Positions 31,379 through 42,631 are shown, counted from the first letter of the stretch. The stretch is 64,000 bases of DNA from Brevundimonas sp. AJA228-03 (GCF_017795885.1 NZ_CP059297.1:496001-560000); one strand, 5' to 3'. Notes: a model not told the origin generated them from the letters alone. Program-made: numbers and translations.

Positions 31379-31915
31379 ATGAGAACCCTCGCCCTTGTCG
31401 TCGGCCTGCTGGCCCTGACCTCGCCGGCCTTCGCCCAGACCGCCCCCTCGCCGCCGACCGAGGCCGCGCCGTCGCGCTGGAATGGCCTGCCCGTCGCCGA
31501 GGTCATGGCCCGGCTGACAGCTGCCGGACTGACCGTCGGCACGCCCCAGCCCGACGGAGACCGCCTCTACCTGCGTGTCGAGGACGGCCCCCTGCGCTGG
31601 GTTCTGACCCTGTTTTCCTGCACCGATGGCCAGTGTCCCGACGTCCAGTTCACCGCCGTCTTTTCCGGGACCAATGCCACGCCGGACATCGTCTCGCGCT
31701 GGAATGGCGCGCGGCGGTTCGTGAAGGCCTTCTACGCCGCCCCCGAGACCGAAGGCGGCGAGGGTCAGGCCGTGGCCCAGTACGACGTCCTGCTGGTCCC
31801 CGGCGTCGGTGCCGCCCAGCTGGACGACCCGATCCAGGTCTGGCGCAGCCTGGCCGTCGACCTCGGGCGCACCGTCACGACGCCTGCGGGGGCGGCGACG
31901 CCTCCGGCTCCATAA
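31379..31915 (+). CDS. Exported YbjN domain-containing protein
   Basis: This 178-aa protein begins with a clear signal peptide 'MRTLALVVGLLALTSPAFAQ' (cleavage near residue 20). The body resembles the YbjN fold: 'WNGLPVAEVMARLTAAGLTVG' at the N-terminus and 'WNGARRFVKAFY' with 'QYDVLLVPGVGAAQLDDPIQVWRSLAVDLGR' at the C-terminus. The function of exported YbjN proteins is unknown. I chose the ATG at 31379; the frame from 31319 overlaps zapE and puts 20 extra residues before the signal. It ends at a bidirectional terminator. Confidence 0.75.
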   Translation: MRTLALVVGLLALTSPAFAQTAPSPPTEAAPSRWNGLPVAEVMARLTAAGLTVGTPQPDGDRLYLRVEDGPLRWVLTLFSCTDGQCPDVQFTAVFSGTNATPDIVSRWNGARRFVKAFYAAPETEGGEGQAVAQYDVLLVPGVGAAQLDDPIQVWRSLAVDLGRTVTTPAGAATPPAP

Positions 31916-31918
31916 AGA

Positions 31919-31955
31919 GGGGCCCCGGATCGCTCCGGGGCCCCTTCGGTTTCTT
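31919..31955. terminator. Bidirectional Rho-independent terminator
   Basis: The perfect 11-bp stem GGGGCCCCGGA / TCCGGGGCCCC has a TCGC loop (31919-31944). It is followed on the plus strand by TTCGGTTTCTT and on the minus strand by TCTTTAT. It sits exactly between the convergent YbjN and mdh genes and should stop both transcripts. Confidence 0.9.
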
Positions 31956-31966
31956 GCGATCAGGCT

Positions 31967-32995
<1,029 letters not shown>

Positions 32996-33115
32996 TCAGA
33001 AATCGTCGGGCGGCGGTCTAGACCCGGCGGGCCATGCTCGCAAGCGGGGAAGCGGGGGTTTACCCGGACGGCGCGTCCTGCGACGCTCGCTGTCCCACTG
33101 ACGAGGAGCCGACCC

Positions 33116-33997
33116 ATGCGCGCACCACTCGCTGCCGCCCTGCTTTTGTCCGCGATCGCCGGACCGACCCTGGCCCAGACCCCGCCGGCCACCATCGGCC
33201 AGCCGTACGTCCCTGCGCCCTGGTGGATGCGCGATCCGGTGATCGCCTCGATCGGCTATGTCCGGGTCGAGCTTCAGGCCAATCGCGCGGGCTTCTCCGC
33301 CACCTTCCAGGTCGTGGATCGCAGCGTGGCCGAGGCGTCCCGGAAGGCCGCCGATCAGGTCCGGGCCCTCAGCCAGACCCTGGCGGCTTACGGGGTCGAA
33401 AAGGTCCGCGTCGAGACCAGTCTGTCGACCCAGCCCCTGTACGACCAGTACCGCGACGAGAACGGCGTCCTGCGCGACAATACCCGGGCCGACCGGATCG
33501 AGCGCTATCAGGCCCAGGCGACGGTCAGCCTGTCGGTGCGCGACGTCGCCCTGCTGGAGCGGATCTATGCCACCGTCGTGGCGTCCCAGCCCAATTCGAT
33601 CAGCCAGGTCTATTTCAACCTGGAACCCGACAACGACGCCAAGACCAATCTGGCCGGGGCCGCCATGCGCGATGCCCGGACGCGTGCCGAGGCTGCGGCC
33701 CGGAACGCCGGGGCTACCCTGGGGTCCGTTCGCGTGATCGATCCCACCGGCCGCGCCTGTCAGACCGATGTGCTGGCGGGCTGGCCGTCCTATGGGTCGG
33801 GCGCGTCGCAGGCGACAACCGTGGAGGCCTATGAGGTTATGGGGGCACGGGCGATGGCCATGCCTGCGCCGCCGCCACCCCCTCCGCCCCCGGGCCAGGC
33901 CCCCAGCGAGGCCCAGATCGAGGCGGCGCGGCTGGCGCTGCAGCCGCCGCTGCAGACCCTGACCGACCAGGCCTGCGTGGTCTATGGCCTGAACTGA
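33116..33997 (+). CDS. Periplasmic SIMPL (DUF541) domain protein
   Basis: This 293-aa protein has a signal peptide ('MRAPLAAALLLSAIAGPTLAQ'). The SIMPL/DUF541 domain follows: 'RDPVIASIGYVRVELQANRAGFSATFQVVDRSVAEASRKAADQVRALSQTLAAYGVEKVRVETSL' then 'YQAQATVSLSVRDVALLERIYATVV' and 'AMRDARTRAEAAARNAGATLGSVRVI'. A proline run near residue 250 precedes the C-terminus. Known SIMPL proteins act in envelope or oxidative-stress tolerance. The ATG at 33116 has 'gaggag' 9 nt upstream; the long frame from 32141 is antisense to mdh. Confidence 0.85.
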   Translation: MRAPLAAALLLSAIAGPTLAQTPPATIGQPYVPAPWWMRDPVIASIGYVRVELQANRAGFSATFQVVDRSVAEASRKAADQVRALSQTLAAYGVEKVRVETSLSTQPLYDQYRDENGVLRDNTRADRIERYQAQATVSLSVRDVALLERIYATVVASQPNSISQVYFNLEPDNDAKTNLAGAAMRDARTRAEAAARNAGATLGSVRVIDPTGRACQTDVLAGWPSYGSGASQATTVEAYEVMGARAMAMPAPPPPPPPPGQAPSEAQIEAARLALQPPLQTLTDQACVVYGLN

Positions 33998-33998
33998 G

Positions 33999-34412
33999 GT
34001 GGATCCGTTTGCGCCCGACCCGGCCTTTGCGGCCGGTTCGGTCTTCGTCGCCGACTGGGACCTGTGCCACGTCCGGCTGCAGGACGACGCCCGGTTTCCG
34101 TGGCTGATCCTGATCCCCCGCGTCGATGACGCGACGGAGCTGGACGATCTGTCCGAGGGCGACCGCGTCAGGCTGATGGCCGAGATCGTCCGGGCCGGAG
34201 ATCGGGTGCGGTCGCTGGGCAGCGCGCTGGGGCAGGTGGTGGAAAAGCTCAACGTCGCCGCCATCGGCAATGTCACGGCGCAGCTGCATGTCCATGTGGT
34301 CGGCCGTCGCCGCGACGACGGCCTGTGGCCCGACCCCGTCTGGGGGCGAGGACCATCTGCGCCCTATGCGGCCCGGCTCCGGACGGCGCTGGAGAGCCTG
34401 GGGTCAAACTAG
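33999..34412 (+). CDS. HIT-like domain protein
   Basis: This 137-aa protein begins at a GTG two bases after the SIMPL stop. The HIT-like core is visible: 'LCHVRLQDDARFPWLILIPRVDDATELDDL' and 'KLNVAAIGNVTAQLHVHVVGRRRDD'. In the histidine triad the first position is Gln (Q-L-H-V-H-V), a variant common in an alphaproteobacterial subgroup, so nucleotide-hydrolase activity may be altered. Its stop overlaps the stop of the convergent gene at 34409. Confidence 0.8.
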   Translation: MDPFAPDPAFAAGSVFVADWDLCHVRLQDDARFPWLILIPRVDDATELDDLSEGDRVRLMAEIVRAGDRVRSLGSALGQVVEKLNVAAIGNVTAQLHVHVVGRRRDDGLWPDPVWGRGPSAPYAARLRTALESLGSN

Positions 34413-34978
34413 CGGGAAATCGTGACCGGCACGGCGCGCCCGTCCAGCGTCAGCTCGCCGGTCCAGCCGGGCGCTCCGGCGCGCAGGATCAGCCGGCCCT
34501 GCGGCCAGACCAGGGTCACGGCGGCGTCCGTGCGCTCGACCTGTTCGATGACGCCCAGTTCGGCCCGGCCCCCGTCCTTGCGCCACGCGCCCTCCACCGG
34601 TCGCCCGCTGCCGGGATCGGCCAAGGCCAGAGAGATCAGTGTGTGGCCGGCCGCATCCCTGACCCGCCACCGCCCGTCCAGCGGACCCATGCGCGCATCC
34701 ATGCTGCTTTCAGCCTGGGCCACGCCGCGATTGTAGGCCTCCTGGGCCGTGGTCGGCGCGTATTCGTAGCTCCCGCGATAGGCCTCGACCGCGACCGGTC
34801 GAACGATCAGAGGTCGCGTGACATCGCCGCCCCCGTCGCCCTCGGCAACGATCCGACCGAAATTCGACGGCGGCTCATAAGGGCGGACGACCGGCGGCGC
34901 ATAGACCTGGGTGCCATAGGGCACTGCGCCCTCCTGGGCGGGGGAAACAGCGAGAGAAATCAGCGCGATGACCAGCAT
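34409..34978 (-). CDS. Exported protein of unknown function
   Basis: This 189-aa protein starts 'MLVIALISLAVSPAQEGAVPYG', a short but plausible signal peptide. The N-terminal third is Pro/Tyr-rich ('YAPPVVRPYEPPSNFG'). The C-terminal part is beta-rich ('GRWRVRDAAGHTLISLALADPGSGRPVEGAWRKDG' and 'VTLVWPQGRLILRAGAPGWTGELTLDGRAVPVTISR'). I do not recognise a family. The ATG at 34978 was chosen because it begins the signal; the frame continues upstream without typical protein sequence. It is divergent from sdhC. Confidence 0.6.
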   Translation of the reverse strand: MLVIALISLAVSPAQEGAVPYGTQVYAPPVVRPYEPPSNFGRIVAEGDGGGDVTRPLIVRPVAVEAYRGSYEYAPTTAQEAYNRGVAQAESSMDARMGPLDGRWRVRDAAGHTLISLALADPGSGRPVEGAWRKDGGRAELGVIEQVERTDAAVTLVWPQGRLILRAGAPGWTGELTLDGRAVPVTISR

Positions 34979-35185
34979 GTCGGCAGACTGTCGCCAGATA
35001 TCGGGCCTAGCCAGCGGATACGGCGAACACGCGAAATTGTGATCGGTTGCCAGGGGGCGGGCCGCGACGCCCCCCATGCGGCCGTTTGCAGCGCAGCATC
35101 GCGTTGACACCGCCCCGCGGCGGTCCTTAAAGCCATGGCCCATCGGGCTTTCGCCTGAACGTCCCCGGTTTTGAGAACCCTTCGC

Positions 35186-35620
35186 ATGTCGAACGCCCCG
35201 CCGGATCGAACCGTGATCCAGCCCAACGGCCGTCCCCGTCCGCTGTCGCCGCATCTCCAGACCTGGCGCTGGCACATCACCATGACCGCCTCGATCCTGT
35301 TCCGGTTCACCATCGGCGCGATCAGCGTCGGAGCCCTGATCGGCGTGGCGTGGCTGGCGACGGTGGCCTTCGGACCCGAGGCCTATGCGACGACCCTGGC
35401 CCTCGCCGGATCGCCGTTCGGCCTCTTCATCGGCTTCGGCCTGACGGTGGTGCTGTTCTCGCTGCTGCTGAACGGCGGCCGCCACCTGATCAATGACACC
35501 GGTCGCGGCCTGACGCTCAGGTCGGCCGATCGTCTGTCGAGCATCGCCGTCTATGCGCCGGTCCCGCTGGCGGTCGGCTTCTTCGCCCTGCTGTTCGTCT
35601 CGGGAAGGATTTCGCTGTGA
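35186..35620 (+). CDS. sdhC: Succinate dehydrogenase cytochrome b556 subunit SdhC
   Basis: This 144-aa subunit anchors complex II and helps bind haem b and ubiquinone. It has three hydrophobic segments and the family N-terminus 'RPRPLSPHLQTWRWHITMTASILFRFTIGAI', including the SPH motif. The second conserved block 'FGLTVVLFSLLLNGGRHLINDTGRGL' carries the haem-ligand histidine region. I chose the ATG at 35186 (MSNAPPDRT). The stop overlaps the sdhD GTG by 4 nt. Confidence 0.93.
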   Translation: MSNAPPDRTVIQPNGRPRPLSPHLQTWRWHITMTASILFRFTIGAISVGALIGVAWLATVAFGPEAYATTLALAGSPFGLFIGFGLTVVLFSLLLNGGRHLINDTGRGLTLRSADRLSSIAVYAPVPLAVGFFALLFVSGRISL

Positions 35621-36021
35621 GCCATCCCGCCCGGTACCGGAACGGTGTTCGCGTCTCCGAACGTCACGGCGCAGGCGAATGGACGCTGGAGAAGATCCTG
35701 CTGGCCGCCCTGATGCCGCTGGGCCTCTGGATCGCCTCGACCGCCTTCACCCTGTCGGGCCAGGGATACGACGCCGTGCTGCAGTGGTTCGCCAGCCCGG
35801 TGAATGCCGCCCTGCTGGCCGCCACGGCCCTGATCCTGTTCGGTTTCGCCAGCTTGGCCTGGAAGGTCATCATCGAGGACTACATCCATGTCGCAGGCAC
35901 CAGGGCCTTGCTGATCGGCCTGGTGAACCTGATCTGTCTCGCAGCCGCGGCGGCGAGCGTTTTCTTCATCGTGCGGCTGGCGCTGGGCTCGGCGCCGCTG
36001 CCGGCCGGTTTCGGGATCTGA
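35617..36021 (+). CDS. sdhD: Succinate dehydrogenase membrane anchor SdhD
   Basis: This 134-aa hydrophobic protein has three membrane segments. The family-specific 'WKVIIEDYIHVAGTRALLIGLVNLICL' contains the haem-side D-Y-I-H motif. With SdhC it forms the membrane anchor and quinone site of complex II. It starts at GTG 35617, coupled to sdhC, with sdhA 6 nt downstream. Confidence 0.92.
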   Translation: MSHPARYRNGVRVSERHGAGEWTLEKILLAALMPLGLWIASTAFTLSGQGYDAVLQWFASPVNAALLAATALILFGFASLAWKVIIEDYIHVAGTRALLIGLVNLICLAAAAASVFFIVRLALGSAPLPAGFGI

Positions 36022-36027
36022 CGACTG

Positions 36028-37812
36028 ATGGCTTCCTATGAATTCGTCGATCACGCCTATGACGTCGTCGTCGTCGGTGCCGGGGGCTCGGGCCTTCGCG
36101 CTGCCCTGGGTGCCGCCCAGCAGGGCCTGAAGGTCGCCTGCGTCACCAAGGTCTTTCCGACCCGCTCCCACACTGTGGCCGCCCAGGGCGGTATCTCGGC
36201 CGCGCTCGGCAATATGGGCGATGATTCGTGGAAGTGGCACATGTACGACACCGTCAAGGGGTCGGACTGGCTGGGCGACCAGGACGCCATCGAATATCTG
36301 GTCCGCGAGGCCCCCAAGGCCGTCTATGAGCTGGAACACTGGGGCGTCCCCTTCAGCCGCACCGACGACGGCAAGATCTATCAGCGCGCCTTCGGCGGCA
36401 TGACGAAGAACTATGGCGAAGGCCCTGTGCAACGCACCTGCGCCGCCGCCGACCGCACGGGCCACGCCATCCTGCACACCCTGTACGGCCAGTCGGTGCG
36501 CCGCGAGGTCGAGTTCTTCATCGAGTATTTCGCCCTCGACCTGATCATGGACGGCGGGACGTGCACCGGCGTCACAGCATGGAAGCTGGACGACGGCACC
36601 CTGCACCGTTTCAACGCCAAGCTCGTCATCCTGGCCACCGGCGGCTATGGCCGCGCCTATTTCAGCGCCACCTCGGCCCACACCTGCACCGGCGACGGCA
36701 ATGCCATGGTGCTGCGCGCCGGCCTGCCGCTCCAGGACATGGAGTTCGTCCAGTTCCACCCGACCGGCATCTATGGTGCCGGCTGCCTGATCACCGAGGG
36801 TGCCCGGGGCGAGGGGGGCTATCTGACCAACTCCGAAGGCGAGCGGTTCATGGAACGCTATGCCCCCTCGGCCAAGGATCTGGCCTCGCGCGACGTCGTC
36901 AGCCGCTCGATGACCATGGAGATCCGCGAGGGACGCGGCGTCGGCCCGAACAAGGACCACATCAACCTGCACCTGGATCACCTTGACCCGGCGGTGCTGC
37001 ACGAACGCCTGCCGGGGATCTCCGAAAGCGCCAGGATCTTCGCCGGCGTCGATGTGACGAAGGAGCCGATCCCGGTCATCCCGACCGTCCACTACAATAT
37101 GGGCGGCATCCCGACGAACTATCACGGCGAGGTCCTGACCAAGGTCGGCGGCAATGCCGACACCGTCGTTCCCGGACTGATGGCCGTGGGCGAGGCGGCC
37201 TGCGTGTCGGTGCATGGCGCGAACCGCCTGGGCTCCAACTCCCTGACCGATCTGGTCGTCTTCGGCCGCGCCGCAGGCCTGCGGGCCGGCGAGATCGTGG
37301 ACAAGGCCTCGGCCGTGCCGACCGCGACCGCCGCCCACACCGACAGCCATCTGGCCCGTCTGGACCGCTTCCGCCACGCCTCGGGCGCGACGCCGACCGC
37401 CCGGCTGCGCGGCGAGATGCAGCGGGCCATGCAGTCCGACGCTGCGGTCTTCCGCACCGGCGAGACCCTGGCCGAGGGCGTCGCCAAGCTGCGCGACATC
37501 CATGCGCGCGGCGCAGACATCCGGACCACCGATCGCGGCCTGATCTGGAACACCGACCTGGTCGAGACGCTGGAATACGACAACCTGATCGACCAGGCCC
37601 TCGTCACGATCGAGAGCGCCGCCAATCGCAAGGAAAGCCGGGGCGCCCACGCCCGCGAGGACTTCCCCGATCGCCACGACGACGCCTGGATGAAGCACAC
37701 CCTGGCCTGGAAGAAGCCCGGCGAGGGCGTCGTCATCGACTACCGCCCGGTGCACGAGTACACGATGTCTTCGGACATCGACTATATCAAACCCAAGGCT
37801 CGGGTTTACTGA
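36028..37812 (+). CDS. sdhA: Succinate dehydrogenase flavoprotein subunit SdhA
   Basis: This 594-aa catalytic subunit oxidises succinate to fumarate. It has the FAD motif '[18 protein letters not shown]' (residues 13-30). The covalent FAD-histidine segment is '[19 protein letters not shown]'. Active-site blocks '[21 protein letters not shown]' and '[17 protein letters not shown]' are intact, as is '[18 protein letters not shown]'. Length and order are standard for proteobacterial SdhA. The operon order is sdhCDAB. Confidence 0.98.
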   Translation: MASYEFVDHAYDVVVVGAGGSGLRAALGAAQQGLKVACVTKVFPTRSHTVAAQGGISAALGNMGDDSWKWHMYDTVKGSDWLGDQDAIEYLVREAPKAVYELEHWGVPFSRTDDGKIYQRAFGGMTKNYGEGPVQRTCAAADRTGHAILHTLYGQSVRREVEFFIEYFALDLIMDGGTCTGVTAWKLDDGTLHRFNAKLVILATGGYGRAYFSATSAHTCTGDGNAMVLRAGLPLQDMEFVQFHPTGIYGAGCLITEGARGEGGYLTNSEGERFMERYAPSAKDLASRDVVSRSMTMEIREGRGVGPNKDHINLHLDHLDPAVLHERLPGISESARIFAGVDVTKEPIPVIPTVHYNMGGIPTNYHGEVLTKVGGNADTVVPGLMAVGEAACVSVHGANRLGSNSLTDLVVFGRAAGLRAGEIVDKASAVPTATAAHTDSHLARLDRFRHASGATPTARLRGEMQRAMQSDAAVFRTGETLAEGVAKLRDIHARGADIRTTDRGLIWNTDLVETLEYDNLIDQALVTIESAANRKESRGAHAREDFPDRHDDAWMKHTLAWKKPGEGVVIDYRPVHEYTMSSDIDYIKPKARVY

Positions 37813-37819
37813 GGAACCG

Positions 37820-38939
<1,120 letters not shown>

Positions 38940-39007
38940 CGCTTTCAGTCGCGTGAGGCCAGGGTCGGCCCTTGCGCGTTCCGCTACGGTGGCCCGGGTC
39001 CCTGGCC

Positions 39008-39415
39008 CTAAAGGCCTTGACGATGGCGCGGCATGCGGCCGGGCACCAGCGTCACCGTATCCACGCGCAGTATCGAAGCCCTGAGACCGGGTCTTTGGCG
39101 CAATACGGCCTGCCCGGCCGCGCGCAGTCGCTCCAGCTGGGCGGGCTTCAAGGCGGTCTGCGCAGCCTCGGGCGTTGCCCTTCGTTTGACCTCCACCACG
39201 GCCAGAACACGGCCCTTGCGCGCCAGAATGTCGATCTCGGCCCCCGGCGTCTTCAGGCGGAACCCCAGAATCTGATAGCCCTTCAGCATCAGCCAGAGCG
39301 CCGCGATCCACTCGGCCGCGTGGCCCTCCGCAAAGGCCCGGCCGCCCCTGGCCCGGCGCTGCGCGGATGTCGCCTTGACCGGCTGAACCGGCCGTCGGAC
39401 CCGTTCGGGCTTCAT
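39008..39415 (-). CDS. UPF0102 family protein YraN
   Basis: This 135-aa protein belongs to the YraN (UPF0102) family, which has a restriction-endonuclease-like fold. Conserved blocks are 'GHAAEWIAALWLMLKGYQILGFRLKTPGAEIDILARKGRVLAVVEVKRR', with E, D, E and K at the nuclease-like site. It starts at ATG 39415, overlapping the rsmI stop by 4 nt (ATGA). Pairing of yraN and rsmI is common in proteobacteria. The biochemical role is not established. Confidence 0.9.
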   Translation of the reverse strand: MKPERVRRPVQPVKATSAQRRARGGRAFAEGHAAEWIAALWLMLKGYQILGFRLKTPGAEIDILARKGRVLAVVEVKRRATPEAAQTALKPAQLERLRAAGQAVLRQRPGLRASILRVDTVTLVPGRMPRHRQGL

Positions 39416-40287
39416 CCCCGCCCCTGAAGCTCCAGAGCGCGGCGATAGAGCGCCTTTCTGGGCAGATCGAGCGCTCGCGACACCTCCGACGCCGCCTCGC
39501 CGGGTGCCAGACGGGCCAGGGCCTCGGTCAGGGCCGCATCGGCGTCCGCCGCACTGGCGGTCTCGGTCTCGCCCGGCCCGATCACCACGACGATCTCTCC
39601 CTTCGGTCCATCCAGCGCCGGGTCCATGGCCAGCGCGTCCAGCGACCCCCGCACGCAGGTCTCGAACATCTTGGTCAGTTCCCGGCAGACCGCGGCCGGG
39701 CGGGGGCCCAGCACCGCTGCCATATCGGTCAGGCTGGCGCGCAGTCGGGGACCGCTCTCGAACAGGACCAGGGTCTGGCGCGCGTCCTTCAGTTCGGCCA
39801 GCATCGCCTGGCGCCCGGCCGACCGGGGCGGCAGGAAACCGGCGAACATCACCCGATCGGCGGGCAGGCCCGACAGGACCAGCGCCGCCAGCAGGCTGGA
39901 CGCCCCCGGAACCGGATGCACCGGCAGTCCCGCTGCGATCACCGCCCGCGCCACCACGAATCCGGGATCGGACACGACCGGCGTCCCGGCGTCCGACACC
40001 AGGGCCACGACCGCCCCCTCGCCGATCCTCCGGATTGCCAGCTCCGCCGCATGGGCCGAGGCATGGTCGTCGCAGCGTTCCAGCCGCGCCTTCAGCCCAT
40101 AGGCGCCGAGCAGCCGGGCCGAGACCCGCGTATCCTCGGCCAGCACCAGGTCGGCCGCCGCCAGCACGTCCAGGGCCCTCAGCGTCATGTCGCGCAGGTT
40201 CCCGATCGGCGTCGAGACCAGATAGAGGCCCGCCGACACCGGACGGGGCGGCGGGGCGGTCGGCGGAAAGGGACTGGGCTCGCTCAT
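39412..40287 (-). CDS. rsmI: 16S rRNA 2'-O-methyltransferase RsmI
   Basis: RsmI methylates C1402 of 16S rRNA. The ~291-aa product carries the tetrapyrrole-methylase fold motifs 'GLYLVSTPIGNLRDMTLRALDVLAAADLVLAEDTRVS', 'VALVSDAGTPVVSDPGFVV' and 'VPGASSLLAALVLSGLP'. I chose the ATG at 40287 (MSEPSPFPP). An ATG at 40305 has an AGGA directly against it, too close for good initiation, so the start is uncertain by six codons. It is followed by yraN. Confidence 0.93.
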   Translation of the reverse strand: MSEPSPFPPTAPPPRPVSAGLYLVSTPIGNLRDMTLRALDVLAAADLVLAEDTRVSARLLGAYGLKARLERCDDHASAHAAELAIRRIGEGAVVALVSDAGTPVVSDPGFVVARAVIAAGLPVHPVPGASSLLAALVLSGLPADRVMFAGFLPPRSAGRQAMLAELKDARQTLVLFESGPRLRASLTDMAAVLGPRPAAVCRELTKMFETCVRGSLDALAMDPALDGPKGEIVVVIGPGETETASAADADAALTEALARLAPGEAASEVSRALDLPRKALYRRALELQGRG

Positions 40288-40336
40288 CGGCCGACCGTGC
40301 CACATTCCTCCCTGCGAGCGAAGCGAGCGGGGAGGA

Positions 40337-41488
40337 TCAGGTCAGCAATGTCTTCAGGACGGCATCGAGCACCGGACGCCCGCGCACCGTCGCCGCCAAT
40401 CGGCCGTCCGACACCTGAACGAAGCCGTCCTCGATCAGTCCGGCCACCGGGCCGGCCTCCATCGACAGTCCCAGAACGGACAGGTCGCCGATGCCGACGC
40501 CCTCGACCGTCCGCAGGCCCAGCAGTACCCGTTCCTCGGCAGTCTCGCGCGCGTCGAGGCGCGAGGTCTCCGTCCATGGCAGACCCGCCGCGACCCCCCG
40601 GACATAGGGCCCGATCCTGCGCTCGGCGACGGTCGCGGTCCGCGCGCCCTCCAGCGTCAACCGCCCGTGCGCGCCCGGCCCGACCCCGACATAGTCTCCA
40701 CCGCGCCAGACATGCAGGTTGTGCGCCGACCGGGCGGCGATAGTCCGCGCATGGTTGGACACCTCATAGGCCTCGAACCCGGCCGCCCCGAGAACGCCCT
40801 GCGTGGCCTCGTACAGGTCCGCCGCCCGGTCCTCGTCGGGCGGAACGAGGGACCCGCGCTCATACGCCCGTCCAAACGCCGTCGCCGCCTCGATGGTCAG
40901 CTGATAGGGCGAAATGTGCTCGAACCCCCGGTCGACCGCTTCGGTCAGGGCGGCGGACCAGGCTTCGACCGTCTGGCCGGGCAGGGCATAGATCAGGTCG
41001 ATCGACAGCCGCCCGAACACCGATCCCGCCACCTCGATCGCCCGCCGGGCCTCCGCCGCCGAATGATTGCGCCCCAGAAAGGCCAGGGCCGCGTCGTCCA
41101 GCGACTGTACGCCCAGAGACAGCCGGTTGACGCCCGCATCCCTCAGCGCCCCGAAATGGGCGGCCTCGGCGTCGGTCGGATTGGCCTCCAGCGTGATCTC
41201 GACCTCCCCGCCCTGCGGAAACAGCGCCCGCGCCCGGTCGATCACCCGCGCCACGGCGTCCGGCTGCATCAGCGAGGGCGTGCCGCCACCGAAGAAGATG
41301 GAGGCCAGCGGCCGCTGGCCCAGCAATGCGGCCTGCGCCGACAGATCGGTCAGGATCGCCTCGACCAGCCCCGCCTGTTCGTCGCGCCAGCCCCGGTCCC
41401 GCACCACGTTGAAATCGCAATAGGGGCAGATGCGGGCGCAATAGGGCCAGTGCACATAGACGGCGACCGTACCGGGGGCCTCAGTCAA
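40337..41488 (-). CDS. hemW: Radical SAM protein HemW (haem chaperone)
   Basis: This 383-aa radical SAM protein has the cluster motif C-A-R-I-C-P-Y-C in 'VHWPYCARICPYCDFN' near residue 20 and 'IFFGGGTPSLM'. The C-terminal HemN-like domain has 'EAYEVSNHA' and 'HNLHVWRGGDYVGVGPGAHG'. It lacks the extra N-terminal features of true HemN, so HemW (haem delivery) is the better name than coproporphyrinogen oxidase. Its start lies 8 nt inside the rdgB 3' end. Confidence 0.93.
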   Translation of the reverse strand: MTEAPGTVAVYVHWPYCARICPYCDFNVVRDRGWRDEQAGLVEAILTDLSAQAALLGQRPLASIFFGGGTPSLMQPDAVARVIDRARALFPQGGEVEITLEANPTDAEAAHFGALRDAGVNRLSLGVQSLDDAALAFLGRNHSAAEARRAIEVAGSVFGRLSIDLIYALPGQTVEAWSAALTEAVDRGFEHISPYQLTIEAATAFGRAYERGSLVPPDEDRAADLYEATQGVLGAAGFEAYEVSNHARTIAARSAHNLHVWRGGDYVGVGPGAHGRLTLEGARTATVAERRIGPYVRGVAAGLPWTETSRLDARETAEERVLLGLRTVEGVGIGDLSVLGLSMEAGPVAGLIEDGFVQVSDGRLAATVRGRPVLDAVLKTLLT

Positions 41489-42083
41489 TGAGCGCGGCCT
41501 TCAGCATCGCGAAGGCCCGAGTCCGGTGGCTGAGGCTGTCCTTCAGCGCCGGATCCATCTCTCCGAACGTCTGCGAATGCCCGTCAGGGATGAAGATGGG
41601 ATCATAGCCGAAGCCGTGATCGCCACGTCGGGGGAAGGTCACGACGCCGTCCACGCGTCCCTCGACGACCACGCACGGCCCGTCGGGCCAGGCGACAGCG
41701 AGGGCGGAGGTGAACCAGGCCGTGCGGTCACGCGCGCCCAGTTCCTCCAGTCGCGTCTCGATCTTGTCCATGGCCAGATTGAAGTCCCTCTGCGGACCAC
41801 CCCATCGTGCAGAAAAGATGCCGGGCGCTCCATCCAGAGCCGTGACCGACAGGCCCGAATCGTCGGCGAGGCAGACTTCACCGCAGAAGGCCGCGGCATG
41901 CCGGGCCTTCAGCATCGCGTTGCCGACAAATGTGGCCTCGGTTTCGGCGGGTTCGGGCAGATTCACCTCGGTCGCGGTGACCACGGTGTAATGTCCGTCC
42001 AGAAGCGCGTGGATTTCGCGGGCCTTGCCGGCATTGTGGGTCGCGGCCACCAGCCGCATCCCCTTGATAAGCTTCAGATTCAT
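41481..42083 (-). CDS. rdgB: dITP/XTP pyrophosphatase RdgB
   Basis: This 200-aa Ham1/RdgB enzyme hydrolyses non-canonical purine triphosphates to protect DNA. Motifs are 'LVAATHNAGKAREIHALL' (residues 11-28), 'FVGNAMLKARHAA', 'CLADDSGLSVTALDGAPGIFSARW' and 'GFGYDPIFIPDG'. The length is normal. It overlaps hemW by 8 nt. The upstream region carries a perfect AT-rich palindrome at 42124-42140. Confidence 0.95.
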   Translation of the reverse strand: MNLKLIKGMRLVAATHNAGKAREIHALLDGHYTVVTATEVNLPEPAETEATFVGNAMLKARHAAAFCGEVCLADDSGLSVTALDGAPGIFSARWGGPQRDFNLAMDKIETRLEELGARDRTAWFTSALAVAWPDGPCVVVEGRVDGVVTFPRRGDHGFGYDPIFIPDGHSQTFGEMDPALKDSLSHRTRAFAMLKAALID

Positions 42084-42123
42084 CGAAACTCCGGTGAACG
42101 TAACAATTCATTGCCTAAGTTTA

Positions 42124-42140
42124 ATATCGTTAAACGATAT
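42124..42140. promoter_or_regulatory. Perfect AT-rich palindrome, candidate operator
   Basis: The 17-bp sequence ATATCGTT-A-AACGATAT lies 40 bp upstream of rdgB and 150 bp before the small membrane-peptide gene, in a conspicuously AT-rich patch of a GC-rich genome. Such a symmetric site is typical of a dimeric repressor operator. The XRE protein encoded at 43255 is a possible but unproven ligand. Confidence 0.45.
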
Positions 42141-42292
42141 GTAACGTGACTGGAAGGCGCGCACGTCCTATCTATGATCTCAAGAACGGCAGCCACGACG
42201 TTCCCCGGTTTGATCGAAACGAGCAAATCGAAGCCTGTGGTTAAGGAATGCGGGCAATAAATGACCCGCTTCAGGATCGAAAGAATAGTACG

Positions 42293-42409
42293 ATGAACAC
42301 GATGAACGCCTCGCTGATGATGGACAAGGTCGGTGCAGTCCTGGTGAACGCCGCCCTCCTCGCCGCCCTCCCCACCGCCCTGGTCTCCATCCTGCTCCAG
42401 GCTTTCTAG
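42293..42409 (+). CDS. Small hydrophobic peptide (38 aa)
   Basis: An ATG frame encodes 38 residues: MNTMNASLMMDKVGAVLVNA, then ALLAALPTALVSILLQAF. Most of it forms one predicted membrane helix. It is short, but codon use is regular, and it lies in the stretch before the DUF2975-XRE pair. Function unknown; it could be a membrane-regulating peptide or a toxin-like peptide. The rest of 42410-42631 holds a hairpin at 42448-42469 and no convincing gene. Confidence 0.5.
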   Translation: MNTMNASLMMDKVGAVLVNAALLAALPTALVSILLQAF

Positions 42410-42447
42410 GAAGAGGGTCGCTACGTTCGCAACGCAGTTGCTCACGG

Positions 42448-42469
42448 TTTGCGCGACGATTCGCGCAAA
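42448..42469. other. Hairpin between the 38-aa gene and DUF2975
   Basis: The perfect 8-bp stem TTTGCGCG / CGCGCAAA has a 6-nt loop, followed by 'gacgcc'. No T-run follows, so it is a weak terminator candidate at best. Confidence 0.4.
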
Positions 42470-42631
42470 GACGCCAGGACCCTTCGTCGCTCAAGCAGCC
42501 AGGCTTTAGCGACACGCCTAGAAAAGAGAGCTTTGACGCCAGTCATGAAGAACGCGATGAAGACAGCCGCGTCGGGGTTCACCGGACCCCGCGCGGTCAT
42601 CGCGACCTGATCCTTCCGGCAGAGGCCTTCC

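Noticed and set aside
42120..42135. CtrA box (TTAA-N7-TTAA) near rdgB
   Set aside because: The two TTAA halves are only 5 bp apart and are better explained as part of the 17-bp palindrome.
42545..42610. 21-codon frame upstream of the DUF2975 gene
   Set aside because: It is too short, with no clear ribosome site or conserved pattern to support it.
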